Source: Agromyces archimandritae
Lineage (GTDB): Bacteria > Actinomycetota > Actinomycetes > Actinomycetales > Microbacteriaceae
Direction: 5' to 3'
Assembly: GCF_018024495.1 (NCBI RefSeq)
Contig: NZ_CP071696.1
Location: 3,162,001-3,226,000, forward strand
Length of the DNA stretch: 64,000 nucleotides
This document shows, piece after piece, positions 9,963 through 18,859 of the stretch; the first letter of the stretch is position 1, and each line of letters begins with the position of its first letter. Below the pieces are notes generated by a model. The model was given only the letters and a program-made list of their open reading frames with translations, did no database searches and was not told the origin of the DNA. The position numbers and the translations under genes were made by a program.

Positions 9963-10649
9963 ATGCGGATCGACATCCTCACCATCTTCCCCTCGTTCTT
10001 CGAGGTGCTCGACCTGTCGCTCGTCGGCAAGGCCCGCCAGTCCGGCCTCCTCGAGATCACCGCGCACGACCTGCGCGACTTCACCCACGACCGGCACCGC
10101 ACCGTCGACGACACCCCGTACGGCGGCGGCGCCGGCATGGTCATGAAGCCCGAGCCGTGGGGCGAGGCCATCGACTCGATCGTCGGCACCGGCCCGTCGT
10201 CGGCGACCCTCGTCGTGCCGAGCCCGGCGGGCGAGCTCTTCAGCCAGCCCATCGCCCGCGAGCTCGCCGCCGCCGAGCACCTCGTGTTCGCGTGCGGCCG
10301 CTACGAGGGCATCGACCAGCGCGTCGTCGACCACTACGCCGAGCGGATGCCCGTGCGCCTGCTGAGCCTCGGGGACTACGTGCTGAACGGGGGCGAGGTC
10401 GCCGCGATGGCGATGATCGAGGCATCCGCCCGACTCGTGCCCGGCGTCATCGGCAACCCCGAGAGCCTCGTCGAGGAGTCGCACGAGGACGGCCTGCTCG
10501 AGTACCCGATCTACACCAAGCCCGCCTCCTGGCGCGGCCTCGAGGTGCCGCCGGTGCTGCTCTCGGGCCACCACGGCGAGATCGCGGCGTGGCGCCGCGC
10601 CCAGCAGCTCGAGCGCACCCGCGCCGTGCGGCCGGAACTGCTCGACTGA
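9963..10649 (+). CDS. trmD: tRNA (guanine37-N1)-methyltransferase TrmD
   Basis: This 228-residue SPOUT methyltransferase makes m1G37 in tRNAs reading CNN-type codons, which prevents frameshifting. The trefoil-knot SAM site is seen in [15 protein letters not shown] and [16 protein letters not shown]. The family N terminus [14 protein letters not shown] and [12 protein letters not shown] are present, along with the C-terminal [13 protein letters not shown] that contacts tRNA. The length is normal. No Shine-Dalgarno is seen; a -10 element lies directly upstream. The usual neighbour rplS is not next to it here but about 14 kb away at 24287. Confidence 0.98.
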   Translation: MRIDILTIFPSFFEVLDLSLVGKARQSGLLEITAHDLRDFTHDRHRTVDDTPYGGGAGMVMKPEPWGEAIDSIVGTGPSSATLVVPSPAGELFSQPIARELAAAEHLVFACGRYEGIDQRVVDHYAERMPVRLLSLGDYVLNGGEVAAMAMIEASARLVPGVIGNPESLVEESHEDGLLEYPIYTKPASWRGLEVPPVLLSGHHGEIAAWRRAQQLERTRAVRPELLD

Positions 10650-10719
10650 CGCCTGCCGCTTGAGCGCGGGCATCCGCTCCGGCCCGGGCTCGCCCGGCGA
10701 CCCCCCGAGTGAGGGAGTC

Positions 10720-10773
10720 TTCACCTGCCGGAAACACGCGGGCCCCGTCCGTGAAACACGCCCTGCCTAGCCT
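10720..10773 (+). promoter_or_regulatory. GAAAC-box promoter of the first chelatase gene
   Basis: Two GAAAC boxes (10731-10735 and 10753-10757) lie 22 bp apart, two helical turns. TTCAC at 10720-10724 lies exactly 6 nt before the first. After the second box come 10 nt and then the -10 element TAGCCT (10768-10773). The arrangement resembles the GlnR operator (GTNAC-N6-GAAAC repeated) and recurs at narK, nirB and nirD. The regulator, GlnR or NnaR, is inferred. Confidence 0.6.
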
Positions 10774-10820
10774 CGGACCCGGCGGTCCTGCTCGGCCGCG
10801 CGCGGTGAGAGGCGGTATTC

Positions 10821-11588
10821 GTGGCGATCGGTTCGGGTGACGGGGAACGGATCGACCTACGGCCGACGCCGTTGCGCCTGCTCGCCGTGACCCACGGGCG
10901 GCCGTCGAGCGACAACCGCGCCGCCGTCATCCGGCTGGTGGACGGCGTCGCCTCGGCCAGGCCGGACCTCGACGTGTCGATCGCCTTCGTGGATGCCGCG
11001 GGCCGCGAACTCGCCGCGGCGCTCGCCTCGAGCGCGGCCGAGCACCGCTCGGTGATCGTGCCGCTCGTGCTCTCGGCCGGCTTCCACGTGCGCACCGGCC
11101 TCGCGCAGGGCATCGACCGCCTCGCGGGCGACGGCGCCCGGCTGGCCGCCGGGCTCGGGCCGGATGCCCGCATCGTCGACGTCCTGGCCGGGCGGGTGGA
11201 TGCCCTGGGGCTCCGCGAGCGCGATTCGCTCGTCCTGGCGGCGGCCGGCTCCAACGACCCGCGCGCCGTCCGGGAGTGCTTCGAGACCGCGCGCCTCCTC
11301 GGCGCCCGCCTCGGCCGCCCGGTCACCGTCGGCTTCATCGCCGCGGCCATCCCGCGCCTGCCCGACGCGATCGAGATGCTCCGTGCCGTGCACCCGGGCC
11401 ACCGTATCCTCGTCGCGAGCTATCTGCTCGCGCCGGGGACCTTCTACGACCAGGTCGCCGCCTCGGGGGCCGATCTCGTCGCCGCACCCCTGCTGCTGCC
11501 CGGGGAGCCCGCCGCGGCCGCGCTCGTCGACCTCGTCCTCGACCGCTACGACGAGGCATCCGCAGCACGCCGCCGCACCACCGCCTGA
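10821..11588 (+). CDS. CbiX/SirB-like sirohydrochlorin chelatase, copy 1
   Basis: This 255-residue class II chelatase homologue should insert Fe2+ (or Co2+) into sirohydrochlorin, the last step of sirohaem synthesis. The two CbiX half-domains are seen as LLAVTHGRPSS with VIVPLVLSAGFHVRTG (both metal-binding His candidates kept) and VLAAAGSNDPRA with ILVASYLLAPGTFYDQV. Sirohaem is the nitrite reductase cofactor, which fits its nitrate-type promoter and its place at the edge of the nasB/nasC operon. It is a paralogue of the 22017-22718 protein. The GTG start at 10821 has GAGAGG upstream. Specificity for Fe versus Co cannot be told. Confidence 0.85.
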   Translation: MAIGSGDGERIDLRPTPLRLLAVTHGRPSSDNRAAVIRLVDGVASARPDLDVSIAFVDAAGRELAAALASSAAEHRSVIVPLVLSAGFHVRTGLAQGIDRLAGDGARLAAGLGPDARIVDVLAGRVDALGLRERDSLVLAAAGSNDPRAVRECFETARLLGARLGRPVTVGFIAAAIPRLPDAIEMLRAVHPGHRILVASYLLAPGTFYDQVAASGADLVAAPLLLPGEPAAAALVDLVLDRYDEASAARRRTTA

Positions 11589-11648
11589 GCGGCATGCTCC
11601 GCCGGCCGCCGAGCGGCCTGCGGGCGAGCCGACCGGGGTCCGGCGGTG

Positions 11649-13271
11649 TCAGCCGACCTGGCTGGGGGCGCCGCCGGTCTCGGCGAAGCGGGCGAGCACC
11701 TCGGCGATGCGCCCCTTGCAGCCGCCGCAGCCGGTTCCGGCGCGGGTGTCGCGCCCGACGTCGGCGACGCTCGCGGCTCCGCATGCGGCGGATGCCTCGA
11801 TGCGTTCGACGGTGACGGCATTGCACCAGCACACGGTCGTCGCCGGTGCGAACGCATCGGCAGCTGCGGCCGGGTCGTGGTCGGGGCCGTCGAAGCGCAG
11901 CAGCAGCGAGCGGTCCGCCGGCAGTTCGTCGCCGCGCTCGAAGAGCAGCGTGAGCTCGGCGGCGGTGCGCGGCATCCCGACGCTCACGAAGCCCGTGAGG
12001 CGCCCCTCCGCGGTGACCATTTTGACGTAGCGGTGGTGCTCGGGGTCGGCCCACTGGGCGACCGCGGTGCCGTCGGCCGGGTCGTCCCACGGTTCGGCGT
12101 CGACCCGCCCGGCCGCGACGACGTCGACGTGCTCGGCCTTCAACATGACGACGGGCTCGCGCTCGGGCGGCATGACGGCATCCACCGCGTCCGCGCCCGA
12201 CGCGCCCGCACCCGCCCCCGCCTCCTCCGAGAGCTGCGCCGCGAGCCATTCCGCCTGTCGCCATCCCGGCCCGATGAGGCCGCTCGGGGCGCCGGGCAGC
12301 CCGCCACCGGCGGCGGGCTCAGTGCCGCGCGGCACGACGTGTGCGCAGTCGCCGATCGCGTGCACCGCGGGGTCGGTCCAGCTGGCGAGCCCTTCGTCGA
12401 CGACGATGCCGCCGGCGGTGCGGAGGCCGGCGAGGGTCGCGAGCTCGCTGCGGGCGGTCACCCCGCAGGACAGCAGCAGGAGGTCGCCGCGGATCTGCTT
12501 GCCGTCGGCGGTGACGAGCATGTCGAAGCGTCGCCGCCCGTCGGCGTCGTCGCGGAAGGCGATCGCTTCGGCGCGGCTGTGCGCGATGACGGAGACGCCC
12601 GTGCGTCGCAGGGCGCGGCCGAGGACGGTGCCGCCGCCGCGGTCGAGGTTGCGGGGCATGGGGTGCGGGCCGTGGTGGACGACGCACACCTGGGCGCCGG
12701 CGTGCGCGGCGGCGAGGGCGATCTCGAGGCCGAGGACGCCGGCGCCGAGGACGACGATGCGGGCGCCGGCGGTGACGGCCTCGCGCACCCGGGCGGCGTC
12801 CTCCAGATCGCGGAGCGCGGTGACGCCGGCCGGCAGCGGGTCGTCGGCGCCGATGAGCCGGTCGCCGAAGCGTTCGAGGGTGCCGGCGTCGCGCCGGGGC
12901 CGGTCGACGCCGTCGAGGGTGGGGATGTTCGCGCGGGCGCCGGTGGCGAGCACGAGCCGGTCGTAGCCGATCCGTTCGCCGTCGGCGAGCTCGACGGTGC
13001 GGGCGGCGCGGTCGACGCGGCGGGCGGCGACCCCGGTGAGCACGCGCGCGCCGGCATCCCGAAGCGCATCGGGGTCGGCGATCAGCATCGAGTCGAGTCC
13101 GACGGCGCCGACGGCGTGCTCGGCGACGAGGACCCGGTTGTAGGGGTCTGCGGTCTCGGCGCCGACGACGGTGAGCGCGATGCGGCCGTTTCGGAGCCCT
13201 GGCAGCAGTTCCTCGGCGAAGCGGGCCCCGACGGGGCCGTAGCCGACGAGCACGATGCGGAACGGTCTCAT
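11649..13271 (-). CDS. nasB: Assimilatory nitrate reductase electron-transfer subunit (NasB-type flavoprotein)
   Basis: This 540-residue FAD/NAD(P)-dependent oxidoreductase passes electrons from NAD(P)H to the nitrate reductase. The FAD-binding GYGPVGARFAEEL is at the N terminus (about 9-21), LATGARANIP and the NAD-binding VVLGAGVLGLEIALAA (about 172-187) follow, and VHAIGDCAHV is the second FAD motif. A C-terminal BFD-like [2Fe-2S] domain has VCWCNAVT and GTGCGGCKGRI (Cys pairs in C-x-C and C-x2-C). The ATG overlaps the stop of the catalytic subunit gene by 4 nt. It faces the first chelatase gene convergently, 60 bp away. Confidence 0.9.
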   Translation of the reverse strand: MRPFRIVLVGYGPVGARFAEELLPGLRNGRIALTVVGAETADPYNRVLVAEHAVGAVGLDSMLIADPDALRDAGARVLTGVAARRVDRAARTVELADGERIGYDRLVLATGARANIPTLDGVDRPRRDAGTLERFGDRLIGADDPLPAGVTALRDLEDAARVREAVTAGARIVVLGAGVLGLEIALAAAHAGAQVCVVHHGPHPMPRNLDRGGGTVLGRALRRTGVSVIAHSRAEAIAFRDDADGRRRFDMLVTADGKQIRGDLLLLSCGVTARSELATLAGLRTAGGIVVDEGLASWTDPAVHAIGDCAHVVPRGTEPAAGGGLPGAPSGLIGPGWRQAEWLAAQLSEEAGAGAGASGADAVDAVMPPEREPVVMLKAEHVDVVAAGRVDAEPWDDPADGTAVAQWADPEHHRYVKMVTAEGRLTGFVSVGMPRTAAELTLLFERGDELPADRSLLLRFDGPDHDPAAAADAFAPATTVCWCNAVTVERIEASAACGAASVADVGRDTRAGTGCGGCKGRIAEVLARFAETGGAPSQVG

Positions 13272-15436
13272 CCGGCCTCCACGATGATGCGCCGCACGGT
13301 GACGGCGGCGGTTTTGAACTCTGGCATCGATGAGACCGGGTCGACGGCGTCGGAGGTGACGAGGTTCGCCGTCTCGTCGCCCGGATAGTGGAACGGGGCG
13401 AAGAGGGTGTCGGGGCGGATGTCGGTGCTGAGGCTGGCGAGGCCCCGGACGCGTCCGCGGTCGTTGCCGAGTTCGATCGGGTCGCCGTCGGCGATGCCGT
13501 GCGCCTCGGCGGTCGCCGGGTGGAGCGTGATGCGGGCGACGGGCTGCGCGTCGCGGAGTTCGGCGACGCGGCGGGTCTGGGCGCCGGACTGGTAGTGCTC
13601 GAGGAGGCGGCCGGTGACCAGCGTGAGGCGGGCCGCGGCGGCTTCGCGTTCGGGGTGCGGATGCCGGGCGACGCTCACGATGCGGGCGAGCCCGTCGGGG
13701 TGGGCGAAGCGATCTGCGAAGAGCCGCGGGGTGCCGGTCGAGCCGCGCGGGTACGGCCAGTGGGCGGCCTCACCGGCATCCAGGAGCCCGTAGTCGATGC
13801 CCGAGTAGTCGGCGATGCCGCCCTCGGAGGCGAGCCGGAGCTCTTCGAAGACGGCGCGCGGTTCGTCGGGCCACGCGGACGGGGCGTCGAGGCGCCGGGC
13901 GAGTTCGGCGAGGATCTGCAGTTCGTCGCGGACGCCGTCGGGGGCGGCGACGGCCCGCAGCCGGCGGATGACGCGGCCCTCGAGGGAGGTCATCGTGCCC
14001 TCTTCTTCGGCCCACTGCCGCACGGGCAGCACGACGTCGGCGAGCGCGGCCGTCTCGGAGAGGAAGAAGTCGCAGACGACGAGGAGGTCGAGCCGGCCGA
14101 GCCCGGAGCGGACGGATGCGGCGTTCGGGGCCGAGACGACGAGGTTCGAGCCGTGCACGAGGAGGGTGCGCACGCCGCCGGGCCGGCCGAGCGAGGCGAG
14201 CAGTTCGACGGCGGGCACGCCGGGCCCGGGGATGGATGCTTCGGGCACGCCCCAGACGGCGGCGAGATGGGCGCGGGCGGCGGGGTCGGTGATCTTCCGG
14301 TACCCGGGCAGCTGGTCGGCTTTCTGCCCGTGTTCGCGGCCGCCCTGCCCGTTGCCCTGGCCGGTGAGGGTGCCGTAGCCGGAGCCGGGGGTTCCGGGCA
14401 GACCGAGCGCGAGGGCGAGGTTGATGGCGGCGGTGGCCGTGTCGGTGCCGTCGATGTGCTGTTCGACGCCGCGGCCGGTGAGGATGTAGGTGCCGCCGGC
14501 CGGCCGGCCGGCCGTGCCCGCATCGCCGGCGGGACGGGAGGCGAGCCGGCGCGCGACGGCGCGGATGGTCGCGGCCGGCACCCCGGTGACGGATGCCGTC
14601 CGCTCCGGCCACCACGCGGCGACGCTCCGGCGCAGCCCGCGGGCGCCGCTCGTGCGGGCGGCGAGGTAGCCCTCGTCGACGAGGCCCTCGGCGAAGACGA
14701 CGTGGGTGATGCCGAGGAGGAGGGCGAGGTCGCTGCCGGGGGTGGGCTGGACGTGCAGGCCCGCGCCGTCGCCGGCGAGGCGGGCGGTCGGGGTCCGCCG
14801 GGGGTCGACGACGATGAGGCCGCCGGCGGACTGCGCCCCGGCGAGGTGCCCGGCGAAGGGCGGCATGGTCTCGGCGACGTTCGTGCCGAGGAGCAGGATC
14901 GTGGATGCGCCGTCGAGGTCTTCGACGGGGAACGGCAGCCCCCGGTCGAGGCCGAAGGCGCGGGAGCCGGCTGCGGCGGCCGAAGACATGCAGAAGCGGC
15001 CGTTGTAGTCGATGCGGCTCGTGCCGACGGCGATGCGGGCGAACTTGCCGAGCAGGTACGCCTTCTCGTTCGTGAGGCCCCCGCCGCCGAAGACGCCGAC
15101 GGCGTCCGCACCGTGTTCGAGCCGGGTGCGGCGGATGCCGCGGGCGACGAGATCGAGGGCTTCGTCCCATCCGGTCTCGGTGAAGCGCCCGTCGGCGCCG
15201 CGCACGAGCGGGGCCGTGAGGCGCCCGGCGCCGCCGAGCAGTTCCGCCGACGTCCAGCCCTTCTTGCAGAGCCCGCCGCGGTTGGTCGGGAAGTCGCGCG
15301 GGGCGACCTCCACCGGCACGGCCCGACCGGCCGCAGGCGTGAGGGTCATCGCGCACTGCAGTGCGCAATACGGGCAGTGGGTGGCGGTCGCCGCCGCGTG
15401 CTGCGGGACGACGGACGGTTCGGCCAGCGTGGTCAT
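13268..15436 (-). CDS. nasC: Assimilatory nitrate reductase catalytic subunit (molybdopterin oxidoreductase)
   Basis: This 722-residue Mo-bisMGD enzyme reduces nitrate to nitrite in the cytoplasm. The N-terminal [4Fe-4S] cluster motif is HCPYCALQC with CKKGW (about 21-56). The molybdopterin domains include NYNGRFCMSSA-like DYNGRFCMSSAAAA with the likely Mo-ligating Cys, GTNVAETMP, VVDPRRTPTA and GQGNGQGGREHGQKADQLPGY. The C-terminal bisMGD-binding domain has TGRLLEHYQSGAQTRR. There is no Tat signal, which fits the assimilatory type. GAGGG overlapping the narK stop precedes the ATG. It lies 6 nt after narK and overlaps nasB, so narK-nasC-nasB is one operon. Confidence 0.95.
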   Translation of the reverse strand: MTTLAEPSVVPQHAAATATHCPYCALQCAMTLTPAAGRAVPVEVAPRDFPTNRGGLCKKGWTSAELLGGAGRLTAPLVRGADGRFTETGWDEALDLVARGIRRTRLEHGADAVGVFGGGGLTNEKAYLLGKFARIAVGTSRIDYNGRFCMSSAAAAGSRAFGLDRGLPFPVEDLDGASTILLLGTNVAETMPPFAGHLAGAQSAGGLIVVDPRRTPTARLAGDGAGLHVQPTPGSDLALLLGITHVVFAEGLVDEGYLAARTSGARGLRRSVAAWWPERTASVTGVPAATIRAVARRLASRPAGDAGTAGRPAGGTYILTGRGVEQHIDGTDTATAAINLALALGLPGTPGSGYGTLTGQGNGQGGREHGQKADQLPGYRKITDPAARAHLAAVWGVPEASIPGPGVPAVELLASLGRPGGVRTLLVHGSNLVVSAPNAASVRSGLGRLDLLVVCDFFLSETAALADVVLPVRQWAEEEGTMTSLEGRVIRRLRAVAAPDGVRDELQILAELARRLDAPSAWPDEPRAVFEELRLASEGGIADYSGIDYGLLDAGEAAHWPYPRGSTGTPRLFADRFAHPDGLARIVSVARHPHPEREAAAARLTLVTGRLLEHYQSGAQTRRVAELRDAQPVARITLHPATAEAHGIADGDPIELGNDRGRVRGLASLSTDIRPDTLFAPFHYPGDETANLVTSDAVDPVSSMPEFKTAAVTVRRIIVEAG

Positions 15437-15442
15437 CCGCCC

Positions 15443-16840
15443 TCAGATCTTCCGCGCACGGGCGAACGGGGCTCGGACGTACACGGCCCAGGTGAGCACG
15501 AGCAGCAGGACGTAGACGGCGACGAACATCCAGAACGCGGTCGCATATCCGCCGGTGGCCTGCGCCGAGAGGTTCAGCGCCTGCGGGATGAGGAAGCCGC
15601 CGTAGGCACCGATCGCCGAGATCAGCCCGAGGGCTGCGGCCGCCTTCCGCTGCGTGCCGACGTCGCCGGCCGCATCCGCCGAGGCGCCGCTGCGGAGCGC
15701 GAAGACGACCGGCACCATCCGGTACGTCGAGCCGTTGCCGATGCCCGCGGCGGCGAACAGCACGAGGAAGCAGGCCAGGAACAGCCAGAAGCTGCCGAGC
15801 GGCAGGGTGAGGATGACGGCGACGGTGACGGCCGCCATGACGGCGAAGGCGGCGACCGTGACCCGCGCCCCGCCGAGCCGGTCGGAGAGCCGCCCGCCGT
15901 AGGGGCGGGCGAGCGAGCCGACGAGGGCGCCGAGGAAGGCGAGGGAGAGCGAGGCGCCGCCCACCTGGAACGTCGAGAATGCGGGGAACTGGTCGGCGAT
16001 GAGCTTCGGGAAGACGCCGGCGAAGCCGATGAAGGAGCCGAAGGTGCCGATGTAGAGCAGCGCGAGCAGCCACAGGTGCGGCTCGCGGAGCGCCGCTGCC
16101 GAACCGGCGAGGTCGGCCTTCGCCGAGGAGAGGTTGTCCATGTAGCGGAACGCGCCGAACATGGCGACGACGATGAGCGGAACCCAGATCCACCCCGCCA
16201 GGGGCAGGTTCAGGCTCGCCCCTGCGCCGATCGCGATGACGATCGGCACCGCGAACTGGGCGACGGATGCGCCGAGGTTGCCGCCCGCCGCGTTCAGGCC
16301 GAGCGCCCAGCCCTTCTCGCGCTGCGGGTAGAAGAAGGTGATGTTCGACATGGAGCTGGCGAAGTTGCCGCCGCCGAAGCCGGCGAGCGCGGCGACGCCG
16401 AGCAGCACGCCGAACGGCGTCTCGGGGTTGCCGACGCATACGGCCATGGCGATCGCCGGGATCAGCAGGAGCCCGGCGGAGATGATCGTCCAGTTCCGCC
16501 CGCCGAAGATCGGCACGAGGAACGAGTACGGGATGCGCAGGGTCGCCCCGACGAGGCTCGGCATCGAGATCAGCCAGAACACCTCGCTGCTGCCGAGGGC
16601 GAAGCCGGCGCCGGGCAGCTGCACGGCGACGATCGACCACAGCTGCCACACGACGAAGCCGAGGAACTCGGCGAACACCGACCAGCCGAGGTTGCGCTTG
16701 GCGATCGCCCGCCCCTCGTGCGCCCATTGCACCGGGTCCTCGGGGTTCCACCCGTCGATCCAGCGCCCGCGGCGACGGACGAGGGCGGTGCCGACGGCAT
16801 CGCCGGCGAGGTTCGCATTGCTCGGTTCGGTGACGGTCAT
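15443..16840 (-). CDS. narK: Nitrate/nitrite MFS transporter NarK
   Basis: This 465-residue, 12-helix major facilitator imports nitrate and may exchange it with nitrite. Nitrate signature-like stretches are seen: FAEFLGFVVWQLWS in helix 1, GFGGGNFASSMSNITFFYP (helix 5 region) and FGSFIGFAGVFP followed by GAASLS-like GGASLSLAFLG in the second half. The cytoplasmic N terminus carries a PVQWAHEGRAIAKRNL segment found in actinobacterial NarK. The ATG at 16840 has GGAGG upstream. It heads the narK-nasC-nasB operon behind a GAAAC-box promoter. Confidence 0.95.
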   Translation of the reverse strand: MTVTEPSNANLAGDAVGTALVRRRGRWIDGWNPEDPVQWAHEGRAIAKRNLGWSVFAEFLGFVVWQLWSIVAVQLPGAGFALGSSEVFWLISMPSLVGATLRIPYSFLVPIFGGRNWTIISAGLLLIPAIAMAVCVGNPETPFGVLLGVAALAGFGGGNFASSMSNITFFYPQREKGWALGLNAAGGNLGASVAQFAVPIVIAIGAGASLNLPLAGWIWVPLIVVAMFGAFRYMDNLSSAKADLAGSAAALREPHLWLLALLYIGTFGSFIGFAGVFPKLIADQFPAFSTFQVGGASLSLAFLGALVGSLARPYGGRLSDRLGGARVTVAAFAVMAAVTVAVILTLPLGSFWLFLACFLVLFAAAGIGNGSTYRMVPVVFALRSGASADAAGDVGTQRKAAAALGLISAIGAYGGFLIPQALNLSAQATGGYATAFWMFVAVYVLLLVLTWAVYVRAPFARARKI

Positions 16841-16876
16841 GTCGGCCTCCGCTCGCGGATGGGATCGTGTATGGCG

Positions 16877-16897
16877 AAGCTATCGACGCCGTGTTTC
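16877..16897 (-). promoter_or_regulatory. GAAAC-box promoter of narK-nasC-nasB
   Basis: On the minus strand GAAAC (16897-16893) is followed by exactly 10 nt and the -10 element TAGCTT (16882-16877). Transcription should begin near 16870, about 30 nt before the narK ATG. The spacing is identical to that at nirB, nirD and the first chelatase gene. Confidence 0.6.
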
Positions 16898-16970
16898 GGC
16901 GGATCGCGCGGGCCGTGAACGTCAGGTCTCGACTCGCTCACCGGCCTCAGGGCGGCGCGTGAGGGAACCG

Positions 16971-18089
16971 TCACACGTCGACGCGGTAGCCGCGTTTGAC
17001 GACGGTCGCGATCACGCCCGGCACGCCGAGCGCGGCCCGCAGCCGGCTCATCGCGACCTCGAGGGCGTGCTCGTCGTCGGTGCCGGGCAGGGTGCGGGCG
17101 AGGCGTTCGCGGGAGACGACGGACCCGCCGGCGATGACGAGGGTGTGCAGGATCGACCGGCCGGCGGGGGAGAGGGCGATGCGTCGCCCGCCGACCTCGA
17201 CGACGGATCCGCGGATGCCGAGCGGGCCGTGCCGGGTCTCGAGCCGGGTGACGCCGTGGTGCTCGAGGTGCTCGCAGACGAGGCGGATGAGCGCGCCCAT
17301 GCGGTAGCGCTCGGGTTGCAGGGGTGCGATCCCGGCATCCACGAGGGGCGCGGCCGTGACCGGCCCGACCGCGGCGGCCACGACCGGCCCGCGCATGGCC
17401 TCGGCGAGGGCGCCGGCGCTGCCGTCCGCTTCGGCGGCGGCGAAGAGGGCGTGCACCGCCGGCGCGCTCGTGAACGTCACGCAGTCGACGGTGCCGGCGC
17501 AGACGGCGTCGATGAGGCGGTGCACCCGGTCGTCGGCGTCGTCCGGCATCCGCCAGCGGTACGGTTCGACGGTGAGCACGCGCGCGTGGGCGGCCCGCAG
17601 ACGCTCGAGCTGCGCGGGGTCGAGCACCCCGTGCAACTGCACGGCGACGGTGAGGCCGGGCGGGTACTCGGCGAGCACGGTGTCGACGAGCGAGGCGGTC
17701 GTCTCCTCGGGGCTCATTCCGACGTCGTTCAGGCCCGCCGCGCGGATGCCGCCGCGCGCCTTCGGGCCGCGGACGAGGATCGCGGTGGCGGCGAGGGCTT
17801 CGACGAGTTCCTGCCCGAGGCCGGCGGCGTCGGCGACTTCGAACCAGCGGCGGATGCCGTACGCGGTCGTGGCGAGCAGCACATCCGGCCGGGCCTCGAT
17901 GACGGCCCGCGTGTCGGCGATGACGGGGTCGTCGAGCTGCGCGTTCGCGATCCGGAGCGTCGGGGCGTGCAGTACCTGCGCCCCGCGCCGTTCGAAGGCG
18001 TCGATGAGGTCGGCGCTGCGACGGTCGCTCGTCACCCCGATGCGGAAGCCTTCGAGCTGATCGGGGCGGAAGCCGGGGATGCCGGTCAC
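16971..18089 (-). CDS. nnaR: NnaR-type regulator: HemD-like domain fused to winged-helix DNA-binding domain
   Basis: This 372-residue protein has a uroporphyrinogen-III synthase-like N-terminal domain (about 1-265; GFRIGVTSDRR, VLLATTAYGIRRWFE, VDCVTFTSAPAVHALF). It ends in an OmpR/PhoB-type winged helix (about 290-372; LSPAGRSILHTL, EHALEVAMSRLRAALG, VVKRGYRVDV). This architecture is that of NnaR, known in Mycobacterium and Streptomyces as the regulator needed for nitrate and nitrite assimilation. It may instead or also supply HemD activity for sirohaem. Its GTG overlaps the cobA stop by 4 nt, so it is made from the nirB-cobA-nnaR transcript, consistent with feedback control. Confidence 0.88.
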   Translation of the reverse strand: MTGIPGFRPDQLEGFRIGVTSDRRSADLIDAFERRGAQVLHAPTLRIANAQLDDPVIADTRAVIEARPDVLLATTAYGIRRWFEVADAAGLGQELVEALAATAILVRGPKARGGIRAAGLNDVGMSPEETTASLVDTVLAEYPPGLTVAVQLHGVLDPAQLERLRAAHARVLTVEPYRWRMPDDADDRVHRLIDAVCAGTVDCVTFTSAPAVHALFAAAEADGSAGALAEAMRGPVVAAAVGPVTAAPLVDAGIAPLQPERYRMGALIRLVCEHLEHHGVTRLETRHGPLGIRGSVVEVGGRRIALSPAGRSILHTLVIAGGSVVSRERLARTLPGTDDEHALEVAMSRLRAALGVPGVIATVVKRGYRVDV

Positions 18090-18859
18090 GGCGACGCCCC
18101 GAGCCCGGCCGCCCGCTGCATGACCTCGCGGGCCGCCCCGTCGCCGCCGGCCGCGAGTCGCACGACCTCGCCGATGACGATGATCGCCGGCGACGCAGCC
18201 CGCACGGCCGCCGCCCGGGCGACGACGTCGCCGAGTTCGGCGACCGTCGTGCGCTGCCCGGCCTGGAAGCCGCGTTCGACGATCGCGACGGGCGTGCCGG
18301 CGGCCATGCCCGCGCGCACGAGCCCGGCGGCGGTCGCCGGCAGCGTCGTCATCCCCATGAGCACGACGATCGTGCCGCCGAGGCCGGCGAGATGGCCGAG
18401 TTCGGCGTCGGAGAGGGGCGCATGGCCCGACACGACGGTGAACATGCAGCTGATGCCGCGGTGGGTGAGCGGGATGCCGGCGGCCCCCGGCACGGCGACG
18501 GCGCTCGTCACGCCCGGCACGACGTCGACGGGGATCCCGGCGGCCCGGCAGGCGGCCAGCTCCTCGCCGCCGCGGCCGAGCACGTACGGGTCGCCGCCCT
18601 TCAGCCGCACGACCCGGCGCCCGGCGAGCGCATGCTCGACGAGGAGGCGTTCGATCTCGTGCTGCGGGATCGCGTGGTGGCCGGGGCGTTTGCCGACGTC
18701 GACGAGCTCGGCCCGCGGCGCCAGCTCGGCGAGATGTTCGTGCGGGGCGAGGCGATCGTAGAGGACGACCTCGGCGCCGGCGAGGGCACGGACGGCCGCG
18801 ACCGTCAGCAGGTCCTCGCGGCCCGGGCCGCCGCCGACGAGGGTGACCCGCCCGCTCAT
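18086..18859 (-). CDS. cobA: Uroporphyrinogen-III C-methyltransferase
   Basis: This 257-residue SUMT methylates uroporphyrinogen III at C2 and C7 to give precorrin-2, the entry to sirohaem. It shows VTLVGGGPGREDLLT at the N terminus, VVLYDRLAP, VRLKGGDPYVLGRGGEE (the family SAM/substrate motif), VVPGVTSAVAVPGAAGIPLTHRG and VVLMGM. It is a stand-alone SUMT without the CysG dehydrogenase/chelatase half. The ATG at 18859 overlaps the nirB stop (ATGA), tying cofactor synthesis to nitrite reductase. No precorrin-2 dehydrogenase gene is present in the window. Confidence 0.96.
   Translation of the reverse strand: MSGRVTLVGGGPGREDLLTVAAVRALAGAEVVLYDRLAPHEHLAELAPRAELVDVGKRPGHHAIPQHEIERLLVEHALAGRRVVRLKGGDPYVLGRGGEELAACRAAGIPVDVVPGVTSAVAVPGAAGIPLTHRGISCMFTVVSGHAPLSDAELGHLAGLGGTIVVLMGMTTLPATAAGLVRAGMAAGTPVAIVERGFQAGQRTTVAELGDVVARAAAVRAASPAIIVIGEVVRLAAGGDGAAREVMQRAAGLGASP

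Noticed and set aside
11604..11618. Terminator between the first chelatase gene and nasB
   Set aside because: GGCCGC-CGA-GCGGCC can form a 6-bp hairpin, but there is no T-run on either strand and such short GC repeats are common here.
13388..16918. Very long plus-strand open frame (1176 codons) opposite nasC and narK
   Set aside because: It is the mirror of genes with intact catalytic motifs and membrane helices. Its product is Gly/Ala/Glu/Asp-rich without any domain, a by-product of base composition.
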